Source of the DNA: a virus
DNA length: 29,516 nucleotides
Reading direction: 5' to 3' (one strand)
Virus record (IMG/VR): IMGVR_UViG_3300042507_006554
Span: 1-29,516 of that record
Positions 7,186-16,082 of the stretch are shown in pieces. Position 1 is the first letter of the stretch; every line of letters starts with the position of its first letter. The position numbers were made by a program, and so were the translations under genes. Below the pieces are notes generated by a model. That model made no database searches and was not told the DNA's origin. It saw only the letters and a program-made list of their open reading frames with translations.

Positions 7186-8889
7186 ATGGCAGAAACTTTA
7201 ATTTCACCTGGGGTATTAGCTAGAGAAAATGATCAGTCATTTATCACGCAACAACCTGTAACTGTAGGAGCAGCTATTATAGGTCCAACTGTAAAAGGTC
7301 CATACCAAATTCCTACCGTAGTTACCACTTATTCAGATTATTTAAATAAATTTGGTGGTACTTTTTTAAGTGGAGGTCAAGAATACAGCTATTTTACTCA
7401 AATTGCTGCTTACAATTACTTCCAACAAGGAGGTGAAAGCTTATTAGTAGCTAGAGTAGCTTCAGGATCGTGGTCCTCAGCAAGTGGTTCAATTACCGCT
7501 ATTAACACCACAGCTTCATTTACTTTAAAGACTATCTCTGAAGGTACTATCATGAATAGTGTAGGACCAACAGGTTCAAATGGTACTTTAGATAGTGGAT
7601 CTGCTGATAACATCAGATGGCAAATTACTAACGTAGATACTGGTTCAGGTCAGTTTAGCTTATTAATTAGACAAGGTAATGATACAACTACAGAACCAAT
7701 TGTACTTGAAACTTGGACTAACTTATCACTTGACCCAACTCAAGATAATTACATTGCTAGAGTAATTGGTGATAGTTACCAAACATATGATGCAAATGAA
7801 AATTACGTAAAAGTAGTTGGTAGCTTCCCAAATAATTCTAGATATGTTTACGTATCAACTGTAGCTAATCCTACCCCATTCTATTTTGATAATAATGGAG
7901 TGGCAAAACCTGCTCTTACACCATACATGCCTGCTACCGCTAGTGGTACATTTGGTGGTGGTTTAGGTAGTTTATTCTATGGTGGTAATGCTTTATACTA
8001 TTCAGCGTCAAATGGTACTACAAATCTTCAAGGTATAAGTGCTACTGATTATGATGAAATGATCACATTAATGTCTAACCAGGATGATTATAGATTTAAT
8101 GTAATTTCAATTCCTGGTTTAACATTACAAGACAATACAGCTCAAACAACAGCTTTAGTAAATGTCGTTCAATCTAGAGGTGATGCTATCGCAGTACTTG
8201 ATCCTAGCCCATATGATGCAAAAATTACACAAGTAATCACAGATGCTTCAGGTGTAAATAGTTCATATGCCGCCGCATACTGGCCATGGTTACAAACTAT
8301 TGATCCAGGTACTGGTCAGTTAGTATGGGTACCAGCTTCAACTATGATTCCGGCTGTATACGCGTTTACTGACAGTGTATCCGAACCATGGTTTGCACCT
8401 GCCGGAATCAATCGTGGTGGATTAGATACTGTAGTAAGAGCCGAAAGAAAACTAAGCCAAACAAACCGTAATGATCTATATACAGGTAATGTAAACCCAA
8501 TTGCAACCTTCCCAGGAACTGGTGTTGTAGTATACGGTCAGAAAACTCTACAGAAAAAAGCATCTGCACTTGATCGTGTAAATGTACGTAGATTATTAAT
8601 CGCCCTTAAGTCTTACATCTCTCAAGTAGCTAATAACTTGGTGTTTGAACAAAACACAATTGCTACAAGAAACCAATTCTTAAGCCAAGTTAACCCATAT
8701 CTTGAATCAGTTCAACAACGTCAAGGTTTATACGCATTTAGAGTAATCATGGATGATTCCAATAATACTCCAGATGTAATTGATAGAAACCAGTTAATCG
8801 GTCAGATCTATCTACAACCAACTAAGACTGCTGAATTTATTTACCTAGACTTCAACATCTTACCAACTGGAGCAACCTTCCCAGGTTAA
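7186..8889 (+). CDS. 18: Contractile tail sheath protein (T4 gp18-like)
   Basis: A 567-residue protein with the usual features of myovirus sheaths. The N-terminus starts ISPGVLARENDQS and continues to VGAAIIGPTVKGP. The central region has NVISIPGL and the long C-terminal part has AYWPWLQ, FAPAGINRGGL (around residues 404-414), NPIATFPGTGVVVYGQKTL, VNVRRLLIALKSYI and FLSQVNPYLESVQQRQGLY. Those C-terminal motifs are the conserved core of sheath proteins that form the handshake between subunits around the tube. The role is to drive contraction and push the tube through the host envelope. It has its own candidate late promoter and is followed by the tube gene, the standard order. Highly expressed genes of this kind carry C-rich codons, as is visible in its second half. 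Confidence 0.95.
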   Translation: MAETLISPGVLARENDQSFITQQPVTVGAAIIGPTVKGPYQIPTVVTTYSDYLNKFGGTFLSGGQEYSYFTQIAAYNYFQQGGESLLVARVASGSWSSASGSITAINTTASFTLKTISEGTIMNSVGPTGSNGTLDSGSADNIRWQITNVDTGSGQFSLLIRQGNDTTTEPIVLETWTNLSLDPTQDNYIARVIGDSYQTYDANENYVKVVGSFPNNSRYVYVSTVANPTPFYFDNNGVAKPALTPYMPATASGTFGGGLGSLFYGGNALYYSASNGTTNLQGISATDYDEMITLMSNQDDYRFNVISIPGLTLQDNTAQTTALVNVVQSRGDAIAVLDPSPYDAKITQVITDASGVNSSYAAAYWPWLQTIDPGTGQLVWVPASTMIPAVYAFTDSVSEPWFAPAGINRGGLDTVVRAERKLSQTNRNDLYTGNVNPIATFPGTGVVVYGQKTLQKKASALDRVNVRRLLIALKSYISQVANNLVFEQNTIATRNQFLSQVNPYLESVQQRQGLYAFRVIMDDSNNTPDVIDRNQLIGQIYLQPTKTAEFIYLDFNILPTGATFPG

Positions 8890-8904
8890 AAGTTGTAATT
8901 GATA

Positions 8905-8918
8905 ATATTTATAATAAA
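8905..8918 (+). promoter_or_regulatory. Candidate late promoter, copy 2 (tube)
   Basis: ATATTTATAATAAA, identical over 14 bases to the copy upstream of the sheath gene, beginning 31 bases before the tube ATG in the 46-base sheath-tube spacer. Confidence 0.6.
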
Positions 8919-8935
8919 ATAAATAATATAGCAAA

Positions 8936-9424
8936 ATGGCAGTATTAGACCCAAACGAAATATTTTTCACAGCGTTTGAACCAAAACAGGCGAACCGCTT
9001 CATCATGTACGTAGATGGTATTCCATCTTACACAATTAAAGCAATTTCAGCTGTTACTTTTGAACAAGGTGAAGTAGTACTTAACCACATTAACGTGTAC
9101 AGAAAGGTTAAGGGCAAAACCACTTGGTCAGATTTAACAATGACATTATTTGATCCAATCACACCCTCTGGAGCACAAGCTGTAATGGAATGGGTACGTT
9201 TACACCACGAATCTGTAACAGGTAGAGATGGTTACTCAGACTTCTACAAGAAAGACTTAACTATCGATGTTTTAGGTCCTGTAGGTGATATCGTTTCTGA
9301 ATGGGTAATTAAAGGAGCATTTATCAAGGGTGGTAACTTTGGTGAATACAACTGGGATACAGAAAACCAAGCAGTTAATATATCATTAACAATTGGTATG
9401 GATTACTGTGTATTGAACTTCTAA
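8936..9424 (+). CDS. 19: Tail tube protein (T4 gp19-like)
   Basis: A 162-residue protein of the gp19 tail tube family, whose hexameric rings stack to make the inner tube. Typical elements are FEPKQANRFIMYVDGIPSYTIKA near the N-terminus (residues 14-36), the LTMTLFDPITPSGAQAV segment, and the C-terminal GGNFGEYNWDTENQAVNI strand. The length equals that of the family (about 160). It lies immediately after the sheath, with its own promoter copy, and is closed by a strong terminator. These two genes therefore form an independently tuned high-expression unit. The short gene is complete and shows no oddity. Confidence 0.95.
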   Translation: MAVLDPNEIFFTAFEPKQANRFIMYVDGIPSYTIKAISAVTFEQGEVVLNHINVYRKVKGKTTWSDLTMTLFDPITPSGAQAVMEWVRLHHESVTGRDGYSDFYKKDLTIDVLGPVGDIVSEWVIKGAFIKGGNFGEYNWDTENQAVNISLTIGMDYCVLNF

Positions 9425-9449
9425 GAAGTTTTTTACAAAAATTAAATTT

Positions 9450-9477
9450 GAGCTTGGCTTTGCCAAGCTCTTTTTTT
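9450..9477 (+). terminator. Rho-independent terminator after the tail tube gene
   Basis: A perfect 9-base-pair stem (GAGCTTGGC at 9450-9458 with GCCAAGCTC at 9462-9470), a TTT loop and a run of seven T. It separates the sheath/tube genes from the low-copy chaperone, tape measure and baseplate genes. Confidence 0.93.
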
Positions 9478-9482
9478 ATATT

Positions 9483-9496
9483 ATATGTATAATAGA
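9483..9496 (+). promoter_or_regulatory. Variant late promoter after the terminator
   Basis: ATATGTATAATAGA matches the ATATTTATAATAAA motif at 12 of 14 positions. It lies right after the terminator and 41 bases before the next ATG, where a new promoter would be needed. Confidence 0.4.
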
Positions 9497-9523
9497 TAAA
9501 CTAGTTGTACTAAATAAAAATTT

Positions 9524-10249
9524 ATGAGCGAATTTAAAATTCCAACCGAAATGGTTGATTTACCTTCAAAAGGTTTATTATACCCAGAAGGAAATCCTTT
9601 AGCAGAAGGAAAGGTAGAAATGAAATACATGACTGCTAAAGAAGAAGATATTCTTACTAACCAAGCTTACATCAAACAAGGTGTTGTATTAGATAAACTA
9701 TTGCAATCTCTTATTGTAACCAAAATTAATTACGATGATCTAATTGTAGGTGATAAAAACGCACTTATGGTTGCTGCTCGTGTTTTGGGATATGGTAAAG
9801 ATTATGATTTTGTTTATGATGATGAATCTTACACTATAGATTTATCTACCATTGAAAACAAGCCTTTTGATGAGTCTTTAATTAAAAAAGGAATTAACGA
9901 ATTTTCTTATACCCTCCCCAATTCAGGTAATTTAGTTACTTTTAAAATTCTTACAAATAGTGACGATAAAAAAATTGATGCTGAATTAGCCGGTTTAAAG
10001 AAAATTAATAAGGATTCTTCACCAGAGTTATCTACTCGTTTAAAGTATATCATTACCTCAATTAATGGTGATAGAGAAGCTAAAACTATTCGTGAATTTG
10101 TAGATAATCATCTACTAGCTCGTGATTCAAGATTACTTAGAGAATATATTCGTCAAGTTCAACCTGATGTTGATTTAACATTTACTACAAATAGCGGTGA
10201 GGAGGTCGCTATACCAGTAAATCTTAGCTTTTTTTGGCCTGACGCCTGA
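9524..10249 (+). CDS. Tail/baseplate hub assembly protein (T4 gp26-like), possible frameshift parent
   Basis: A 241-residue protein resembling the T4 base plate protein family that includes gp26. It opens with PTEMVDLPSKGLLYPEGNPL, then VEMKYMTAKEEDILTNQAYI (about residues 31-50), the conserved core of the family, and ends NLSFFWPDA. The role is hub/tail assembly, probably as a chaperone. It sits just before the tape measure, where other tailed phages place a frameshifted assembly-chaperone pair. Its last codons contain a seven-T run (10229-10235). The +1 frame is open from 10221 straight into the next gene, so a longer fusion of about 334 residues could be made. The start follows an A-rich stretch with no clear Shine-Dalgarno site. 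Confidence 0.75.
   Translation: MSEFKIPTEMVDLPSKGLLYPEGNPLAEGKVEMKYMTAKEEDILTNQAYIKQGVVLDKLLQSLIVTKINYDDLIVGDKNALMVAARVLGYGKDYDFVYDDESYTIDLSTIENKPFDESLIKKGINEFSYTLPNSGNLVTFKILTNSDDKKIDAELAGLKKINKDSSPELSTRLKYIITSINGDREAKTIREFVDNHLLARDSRLLREYIRQVQPDVDLTFTTNSGEEVAIPVNLSFFWPDA
10221..10249 (+). other. Candidate +1/-2 frameshift window (T7 slippery run)
   Basis: In the +1 frame a TAA ends at 10220 and no stop follows until 10529, while the parent frame stops at 10247-10249. The 29-base overlap window holds TTTTTTT at 10229-10235, read as TTT TTT TGG in the parent frame. A shift here joins residue 237 to GLTPEIASQSR and then to the 86-residue downstream protein. A homopolymer sequencing error would look the same. 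Confidence 0.5.
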
Positions 10250-10268
10250 GATAGCATCACAATCTAGA

Positions 10269-10529
10269 ATGAATTTATTTACCCAAATCCACGAAATAGT
10301 ATTTCATGGTAAGGGTGGTTATGACTGGGAAACAGTTTATTCTATGCCTATATGGTTAAGGAAATTTACTTTTCATAAAATACAAGAATTTTACAGTGAA
10401 GAATCTAAAGCTGCTGAACAAGCAGGTCAAGGTAAAAACAAAACTACAGCTGTTGATTCTTCAGGCAAAATAAATACTCCGGCATTTGCCCAAGCATCTA
10501 AGCCTTTTAATAAAATGAGTTATAAATAA
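10269..10529 (+). CDS. Small protein before the tape measure (possible C-terminal part of a frameshifted chaperone)
   Basis: An 86-residue reading frame with an internal ATG at 10269. The N-terminal half (FHGKGGYDWETVYSMPIWLR, then KFTFHKIQEFY) is reminiscent of the small C-terminal domains of tail assembly chaperones, where a W-L-R-K-type helix follows a 'ydWe.v..mp' turn. The second half is low-complexity and charged. There is no Shine-Dalgarno-like site before the ATG, and the frame is open upstream through the previous gene's end. It may therefore be translated only, or also, as an extension of the 241-residue protein. It could alternatively be an independent gene started by re-initiation, since its ATG is 20 bases after the previous stop. 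Confidence 0.6.
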   Translation: MNLFTQIHEIVFHGKGGYDWETVYSMPIWLRKFTFHKIQEFYSEESKAAEQAGQGKNKTTAVDSSGKINTPAFAQASKPFNKMSYK

Positions 10530-10543
10530 AACATATTTATTTA

Positions 10544-10557
10544 ATATTTATAATAAA
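10544..10557 (+). promoter_or_regulatory. Candidate late promoter, copy 3 (tape measure)
   Basis: ATATTTATAATAAA in the 36-base spacer before the tape measure gene, identical over 14 bases to the sheath and tube copies but only 22 bases before the ATG. Confidence 0.55.
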
Positions 10558-10565
10558 TGCTTTAG

Positions 10566-13253
10566 ATGGCTGACGATTTACAAAAACAAAGAGAAGAATT
10601 AGAAAGACTTAGGAAAGAGTACGAAAAACTCACTAAGAAACCTGCTCCTTTGTTTAATACAGATAATATTAAAAATGCTAAGGCTGCGGTTGATGCTATG
10701 TCTGATGCTTTAGAAGAAGCTAAAGATAGAGCAGCAGAATTATCTGAAGGGTTTAGTGGAATAGAAGCTGAACTTAATGGCATATTAGATGAATTAGGTA
10801 AAGGTAATAGTGCTCTAGCATTAGCTAAAAAATCTATATCCTCTATAAGAGATATAGCTACAAAATTAAAATATGATGAAGCAGGTATTACTGAGCTAAA
10901 TAGAAAGCAATTATTAATTCAACAAGATAAATTAAAACAAGGACAAAAAAATTTAAAGGATCAAGCTGAAAGATTACAAAACGAATATAAATCTGGGGTA
11001 CAAGAACGATTAAATAATTTACAAAAAGAGATAGGACTTAAAAAAGCTAAGGAGCAAGTAGAGCAAGAAAAAGCATTTTTAGCATTTGCTAAAGATGAAT
11101 TTGCTTCAGTTGAACGTACTAATCGTGCACTTATAGATCGTATTAAACAAGAAGAAAGAATAGAAGAGTTAATGGGTTTAGGGGGCATTGCTCTTAAAGG
11201 AATTGAAGAATCTCTTAATAAAATAGGACTAGGTGGTTTAGCTAGTGCTTTAGGTATAGATAGTGCTTTAGAAAAAATGCGTGAACTAGCTAAAGAAATC
11301 GAAAAAGCTAGTGGTGCTACTCTTTCTTTTGCTGATAAAATAAAAGTATTAAAAGCAGGTTTTGAAGAAGTAAAAGACCAGTTAGCTGAATCTTTAACTG
11401 ATCCCCTAGCTATAGGTACTTTTTTAGCTACTCAAATTACAGATGCTATGTTATCCTTAGATAAATCTACAGGTGAATTAGCTAAAAACTTTGGTATTTC
11501 TTATGATGCGGCTGCTGGGTTATCAAGTGAACTAAACACAGCCGCTAATGCTTCATATTTACTTAACGTTACTACACAAGGTTTAACAGAAGCTTTTATA
11601 ACATTAAATAACCAGTTTGGAACTTTTGCTCAAATTAGTGAAGAAGCTTTAACTACCTTTACTAGATTAACTAAAGAAGCTGGATTATCTGCTGAATCAG
11701 CAGGTATGCTATTTAGAACTACAATATTAACTGGTAAAGAAGTAGAAGCTACAACTCAAGAGTTTTTAGGTGAAGCATCAGCTTTAGCAGCTACTAATGG
11801 TATAGCATTAAATCAAAAACAAATTCTTGAAGAAGTAAAAAATACATCTCAAGCAACTTTACTTTCTTTAGGAGGTCAACCTGCTAAAATAGCAGAAGCT
11901 ATAGTACAAGCTAAATTATTAGGTGTTAATTTACAACAAGTAGAAGGCATAGCTAGTTCTTTACTTGAATTTGAATCATCAATTTCTTCAGAATTAGAAG
12001 CTGAATTGTTAACTGGTAAACAACTTAATTTAGAAAGAGCAAGATTAGCAGCTATTAATAATGATTTAGCAACTGTAGCAGAAGAAATAGCTAAACAAGT
12101 AGGTACAGCAGCAGAGTTTACCCAAATGAACGTTATTCAACAAGAAGCATTAGCTAAATCTGTTGGAATGACTCGTGAAGACTTGGCTAAATCTTTAATT
12201 GAAAGAGAAGCATTAGTTAAACTATCAGGAGTTGAAGGTAAAACCGCTCAAGAAAGATTTAATAACTTAGTTAAAGAAGTAGGTTTAGAAGAAGCTAAAA
12301 AACGTTTAGGTGATGAACAATTAGCTAATCAGTTAGCTGGTCAATCAGTCCAAGAAAGATTTACAGCTTCTATAGAAAAATTAAAGGAAGTATTTGTATC
12401 TTTAGCTGAACCCTTAATGCCTATATTAGATTTATTCGCTCAGATAGCTGAAATAGTAGCTCCTATAGCGGGTTTCATAGGTCAAATTTTAAAATGGACT
12501 GTACAATTAGGTAAACCTCTATTGTATATTTTTGGTATTTACAAAGGTATTAAAGCAATCCAATCCGCTAACATAGCAATCAGTAGAATTTCAGCTATAA
12601 TAGAAGCAGGTAAATTAAGAACTTTACAAAATCAAGTAATAGCACGAGGTGAAGAAAATGCTATAAGTAAAATTAGTATACTTATGGCTCAAACTAAATT
12701 ATTCTTTACAAATTCTGAATATAGAGCAACAGTTTTAACTAATGCTCAAAAGGCTATAGGCAATACTATAACTAGAATTGGTAATCAATTTAAAAAAGGT
12801 GGATTAATTTATGATATAGGCGCCGCTGCTGTAAATGCTATAGCAGCTACAATGAGATTTTTAGGTAAATTTTTAGGTCCATTGGCTATCCCAGCAGCTA
12901 TTGCCGCAGGGGCTACTATAGCGGCTGCTGGTTACAAATTCTTAAAAGGTGACGACGTTGTATCAGGAGGGTATGGTAAACGCACACTACTCGCTCCTGA
13001 AGGCGCTATCCAACTAAACGATAAAGATACAGTAATAGCAGGTACAGATCTAGGAGGAGGTACTAAACAACCCTCTGGTGGTGGTTCTGTAAATATAGCT
13101 CCTTTAGTAGCCGAATTACAAGCTATTAAAACATTACTCAACACAGTATTAACTAAAGAAGGAACTATTAGTATTAACGGTGCTACTGTAGCAACCGCTA
13201 TCTACCCAGATATTCAAAGAATATCTAGATTAAAAGATTTTAAAACTCAATAA
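10566..13253 (+). CDS. Tail tape measure protein
   Basis: An 895-residue protein placed after the tube and chaperone genes, as tape measure proteins are. It fixes tail length and later leaves the tube during DNA ejection. The first ~240 residues are strongly helical and charged with coiled-coil spacing (QKQREELERLRKEYEKLTKK begins near residue 5). Residues ~619-660 are a hydrophobic stretch (LFAQIAEIVAPIAGFIGQIL, then LYIFGIYKGIKA). A second, alanine-rich hydrophobic segment spans ~769-792 (GPLAIPAAIAAGATIAAAGY); both could insert into the host membrane. A conserved-looking C-terminal piece, LLAPEGAIQLNDKDTVIAG, follows. At 0.15 nm per residue the length predicts a tail of roughly 130 nm, which is only a rule-of-thumb estimate. 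Confidence 0.9.
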   Translation: MADDLQKQREELERLRKEYEKLTKKPAPLFNTDNIKNAKAAVDAMSDALEEAKDRAAELSEGFSGIEAELNGILDELGKGNSALALAKKSISSIRDIATKLKYDEAGITELNRKQLLIQQDKLKQGQKNLKDQAERLQNEYKSGVQERLNNLQKEIGLKKAKEQVEQEKAFLAFAKDEFASVERTNRALIDRIKQEERIEELMGLGGIALKGIEESLNKIGLGGLASALGIDSALEKMRELAKEIEKASGATLSFADKIKVLKAGFEEVKDQLAESLTDPLAIGTFLATQITDAMLSLDKSTGELAKNFGISYDAAAGLSSELNTAANASYLLNVTTQGLTEAFITLNNQFGTFAQISEEALTTFTRLTKEAGLSAESAGMLFRTTILTGKEVEATTQEFLGEASALAATNGIALNQKQILEEVKNTSQATLLSLGGQPAKIAEAIVQAKLLGVNLQQVEGIASSLLEFESSISSELEAELLTGKQLNLERARLAAINNDLATVAEEIAKQVGTAAEFTQMNVIQQEALAKSVGMTREDLAKSLIEREALVKLSGVEGKTAQERFNNLVKEVGLEEAKKRLGDEQLANQLAGQSVQERFTASIEKLKEVFVSLAEPLMPILDLFAQIAEIVAPIAGFIGQILKWTVQLGKPLLYIFGIYKGIKAIQSANIAISRISAIIEAGKLRTLQNQVIARGEENAISKISILMAQTKLFFTNSEYRATVLTNAQKAIGNTITRIGNQFKKGGLIYDIGAAAVNAIAATMRFLGKFLGPLAIPAAIAAGATIAAAGYKFLKGDDVVSGGYGKRTLLAPEGAIQLNDKDTVIAGTDLGGGTKQPSGGGSVNIAPLVAELQAIKTLLNTVLTKEGTISINGATVATAIYPDIQRISRLKDFKTQ

Positions 13254-13260
13254 GTTTTTA

Positions 13261-13274
13261 ATATTTATAACAAA
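13261..13274 (+). promoter_or_regulatory. Candidate late promoter, copy 4
   Basis: ATATTTATAACAAA, one base different from the other copies, beginning 31 bases before the next ATG. It is the only such site before a run of four genes joined by overlapping stop/start codons or very short gaps (13292-19567). Confidence 0.55.
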
Positions 13275-13291
13275 ACCTTAAATTAATTAAA

Positions 13292-13576
13292 ATGGGACTA
13301 TTAGATAAATTACTAGATCCAAATGCTGTAGGTGGTACTTCACTTACTGCTTACCATGGAACTACACCTCAAATCAATCCATTAGCTACTAAGCAATCCA
13401 AATTACATGCTTTTGGAAACGAAGCAGGATACTCAGTAAATGGTAATTTTGCTAACACTGTAAGTGTTAATTTTACATCATATAATGATGGGTACAATAA
13501 TGCTTTACCACAACCATCACAGTTAGATCTTAACGGAAAAACTCCATCTAAGTACTTAGATAATCCTCCTGGGTAA
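13292..13576 (+). CDS. Small probable baseplate/tail protein (94 aa)
   Basis: A 94-residue protein rich in Asn, Gly, Ser and Thr with beta-type composition. It opens MGLLDKLLDPNAVGGTS and contains NFANTVSVNFTSYNDGYNN. There is no signal peptide or cysteine. Its stop overlaps the start of the next gene (TAATG). Position between the tape measure and the large baseplate gene corresponds to the T4 gp48/gp54 (tube-baseplate junction) region, so a virion role is likely. I do not recognise the family. Confidence 0.65.
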   Translation: MGLLDKLLDPNAVGGTSLTAYHGTTPQINPLATKQSKLHAFGNEAGYSVNGNFANTVSVNFTSYNDGYNNALPQPSQLDLNGKTPSKYLDNPPG

Positions 13577-15783
13577 TGCCATTATTGCAAATACTTACTG
13601 ACCCGCAAAACTTTAGGTTTTATGCTGGTGGTAGAGGCCATGTCTCTAACGCCACATCTTTTGGTCAGAAAAGTATACCATATGGTGATGACACTAAAGG
13701 GGGAGGTTCAAGTAATCAACCCTATATTAAATCTCCAATTCCTGAAGAATTAACAGCCAATCCATCAGATTATATTTTAAGAGGAGGTTTACTTAATAAC
13801 GCCCAAACCTCAGCTCAAGATGTTAGTAGACTAACTCAAATGTTTACTGACACTAAGTCTACTAATGGTTTATTTTTTACCTTAAAACAACAACAACTTT
13901 CAGCAACTGCTGTTAGAACTCAAGCTAGCCCATCATTTGGATTAAATGGGCAGCTTTATAACCCATTAAACACATTAGCTCAAGCTGGTGTTGTATCTCA
14001 AGGCATCCATTTAAATAAACAAGGTATAAACCCATTTGCTGAAACAGGTGCTTATGCCCAAGGAGAATATTTATATTTTAATAAAGTAAAACCTAATCCT
14101 AATGACCCCTCAGGCTCTTTAGAATCAAATCGTTTAGTTAGCTTATTTGAAGCCGTTAATGAAAACAGATCAATTAGTAACTGGAATTTTTCAGGAGTTA
14201 GTTTAAATTTAGGTGATAATAATATTTTATCATATAGAGGGGGCCCTGGTTCTGTATTAGGTGTAGGTACTACTAATATTAGATTTGCAGATCAAAGAAC
14301 AGGTAATAATAATCCCTTAAAAGTTTCTAACCCTGTTTACTTTTTAACTGGAAGTAGATGGGTAGATCGCACCCGAGGTAGTTGGATTTCTCCTGTTACT
14401 AATGGTGCTTCTGGAAAATACGAAGATTATACAGGCAAAATAGGTTCATTAATCTTCAATAATAATGGTCCTGTTATTACACCTGATGGAGGGTATACTT
14501 TTGATCCTAGCTTTGCTTATAATGTTTATAAACCTGGAACTCTTACCCCAGATACTGAAGTAACAGGTAGTCAAAAGATTTTAAAATCTGTTTTTAATGT
14601 TACTCAATCTGTAGCTGAAGGAGGTTTAAAAATAGATCCTGAAAAACCTTGGACTAAATCTCCACAATACGGTCTACCTGCTACTAATGTAAATACTCCT
14701 CAAAGTTCATCTTTTGCAAGTTCTAATACAGGCATAATTAAACGTCAAAGTGTTTATACTTATAATAAAGCTTTAATAGAAAAACCAGGTGAAGATAATG
14801 GATTTCCAACCGATGTAAATCCTCCTACTGGTAACCATTTATCTCCTAAAACACAAGATTTTAGAGCTGTATTAAGAAATAATTTAAGAGGCCAAGATAA
14901 AAAAAATGCCGATCAATCAGGGGCTACAGCTAAATCTTTAAGTTACAATATAGGAGATAATTTAACTATTGAATATAGAACTAATTTAGGAGACCCAGGT
15001 GCTAGGGAAGGTAAAAGTTATTTTTCATACACAGAAGGTGTTCAAGGAGGCGGTCGTTCAGGTCAACCCTTAGATAAAATTAATGCACTTAAAGTTTATT
15101 CTAGTAATAATGGACCTACAATTGATGGTTCCACAAATGATTTAATTGCTTTTAGAATAGGTGCTATTAATAATATTACCCCTAAAATAGTTGATTATAT
15201 ACATTTTAGAGCATTTTTAAATAGTTTTACAGATTCTTATACAGGTGATTGGAGTGGGTATAATTATTTAGGTAGAGGTGAAAAGTTTTATACTTACAAT
15301 GGATTTGATAGAAAAATATCTTTAGGTTTTACAGCAGCCGCCCAATCTAAAGAAGAACTTATTCCAATGTATAAAAAATTAAACTTTTTAGCATCAAACC
15401 TAGCCCCAGATTATAGTGGTGAATATGGTTATATGAAAGGATGTTTCGTAACTTTAACAGTTGGTGGGTATCTCTATGAGCAGCCAGGATTTATTACTAA
15501 CTTATCATACGATATGATAACGGAAATGCCTTGGGAAATTGGAATAAACGATACTACTGGGGAACAAGACCCATCAGTAAAACAGTTATCTCATATGGTT
15601 AAAATAAATTCATTTGACTTTACTCCAATTCATAATTTTATTCCATCTAAACAAGAGGTGGGGTTAGGTGAAAACAATGAAACTCTTATAGGAGATCAAG
15701 AATATATTGCTTTGGCTAATCCTAATAATGGATCTTCTAACTGGAGCTCACTTGGTAGTATAAATGCTTTATCAAATCCATGA
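13576..15783 (+). CDS. Large baseplate/tail-tube-junction protein (735 aa)
   Basis: A 735-residue protein with low-cysteine, Asn/Gly/Ser-rich composition typical of structural virion proteins. The C-terminal region (about residues 540-690) is the most conserved looking. FRAFLNSFTDSYTGDW, then GRGEKFYTYNGFDRKISLGF, KCxxTLTVGGYLYEQPGF-like strands and LSYDMITEMPWEIG form a beta-barrel pattern similar to tube-like baseplate proteins that start tube polymerisation. By T4 synteny (genes 48 and 54 follow the tape measure) it may be the tube initiator. The N-terminal 500 residues are probably decoration specific to this phage. The stop overlaps the next ATG (ATGA), so it is translationally coupled to the LysM-like gene. 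Family assignment is tentative; virion location is likely. Confidence 0.65.
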   Translation: MPLLQILTDPQNFRFYAGGRGHVSNATSFGQKSIPYGDDTKGGGSSNQPYIKSPIPEELTANPSDYILRGGLLNNAQTSAQDVSRLTQMFTDTKSTNGLFFTLKQQQLSATAVRTQASPSFGLNGQLYNPLNTLAQAGVVSQGIHLNKQGINPFAETGAYAQGEYLYFNKVKPNPNDPSGSLESNRLVSLFEAVNENRSISNWNFSGVSLNLGDNNILSYRGGPGSVLGVGTTNIRFADQRTGNNNPLKVSNPVYFLTGSRWVDRTRGSWISPVTNGASGKYEDYTGKIGSLIFNNNGPVITPDGGYTFDPSFAYNVYKPGTLTPDTEVTGSQKILKSVFNVTQSVAEGGLKIDPEKPWTKSPQYGLPATNVNTPQSSSFASSNTGIIKRQSVYTYNKALIEKPGEDNGFPTDVNPPTGNHLSPKTQDFRAVLRNNLRGQDKKNADQSGATAKSLSYNIGDNLTIEYRTNLGDPGAREGKSYFSYTEGVQGGGRSGQPLDKINALKVYSSNNGPTIDGSTNDLIAFRIGAINNITPKIVDYIHFRAFLNSFTDSYTGDWSGYNYLGRGEKFYTYNGFDRKISLGFTAAAQSKEELIPMYKKLNFLASNLAPDYSGEYGYMKGCFVTLTVGGYLYEQPGFITNLSYDMITEMPWEIGINDTTGEQDPSVKQLSHMVKINSFDFTPIHNFIPSKQEVGLGENNETLIGDQEYIALANPNNGSSNWSSLGSINALSNP

Positions 15784-16082
15784 ACAGATACCGAAATATC
15801 CCCATAATTAGAAGTACTACCAATAAACAAATGTACGCTACTTCTCGCTATCCAGAGATACCTTTATCTCCGGACGATATTTATGTTTACACTACTCAAG
15901 GGGATAGATATGATGTATTAGCATACCAATATTACACTGACTCTTCTTTATGGTGGGTTATAGCTGCGGCTAATCCTAATATAGGACTTAACTCATTAGT
16001 AATTCCTCAAGGTGTACAAATCAGAATTCCTAGCGATTACGCTAGTGTTATAACCCAATTTAATCTAATAAACAGATTATGA
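15780..16082 (+). CDS. LysM-like baseplate wedge protein (T4 gp53-like)
   Basis: A 100-residue protein with a LysM-type fold. VYTTQGDRYDVLAYQYYTDS (residues 31-50) is the LysM start, followed by LWWVIAAANPNIGLNSLVIP and QGVQIRIPSDY. The combination with 'D(R/T)YDxLAxxYYxDxxLWWxIAxAN' is characteristic of gp53/gpX-type baseplate proteins in contractile tails. It probably sits in the wedge-hub contact. It overlaps both neighbours by 4 bases (ATGA at each end). Full length is normal for the short versions of this family. Confidence 0.85.
   Translation: MNRYRNIPIIRSTTNKQMYATSRYPEIPLSPDDIYVYTTQGDRYDVLAYQYYTDSSLWWVIAAANPNIGLNSLVIPQGVQIRIPSDYASVITQFNLINRL

Noticed and set aside
7416-7613. Minus-strand frame inside the sheath gene
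   Set aside because: Shadow of the sheath coding sequence; no other minus-strand gene exists in the window.
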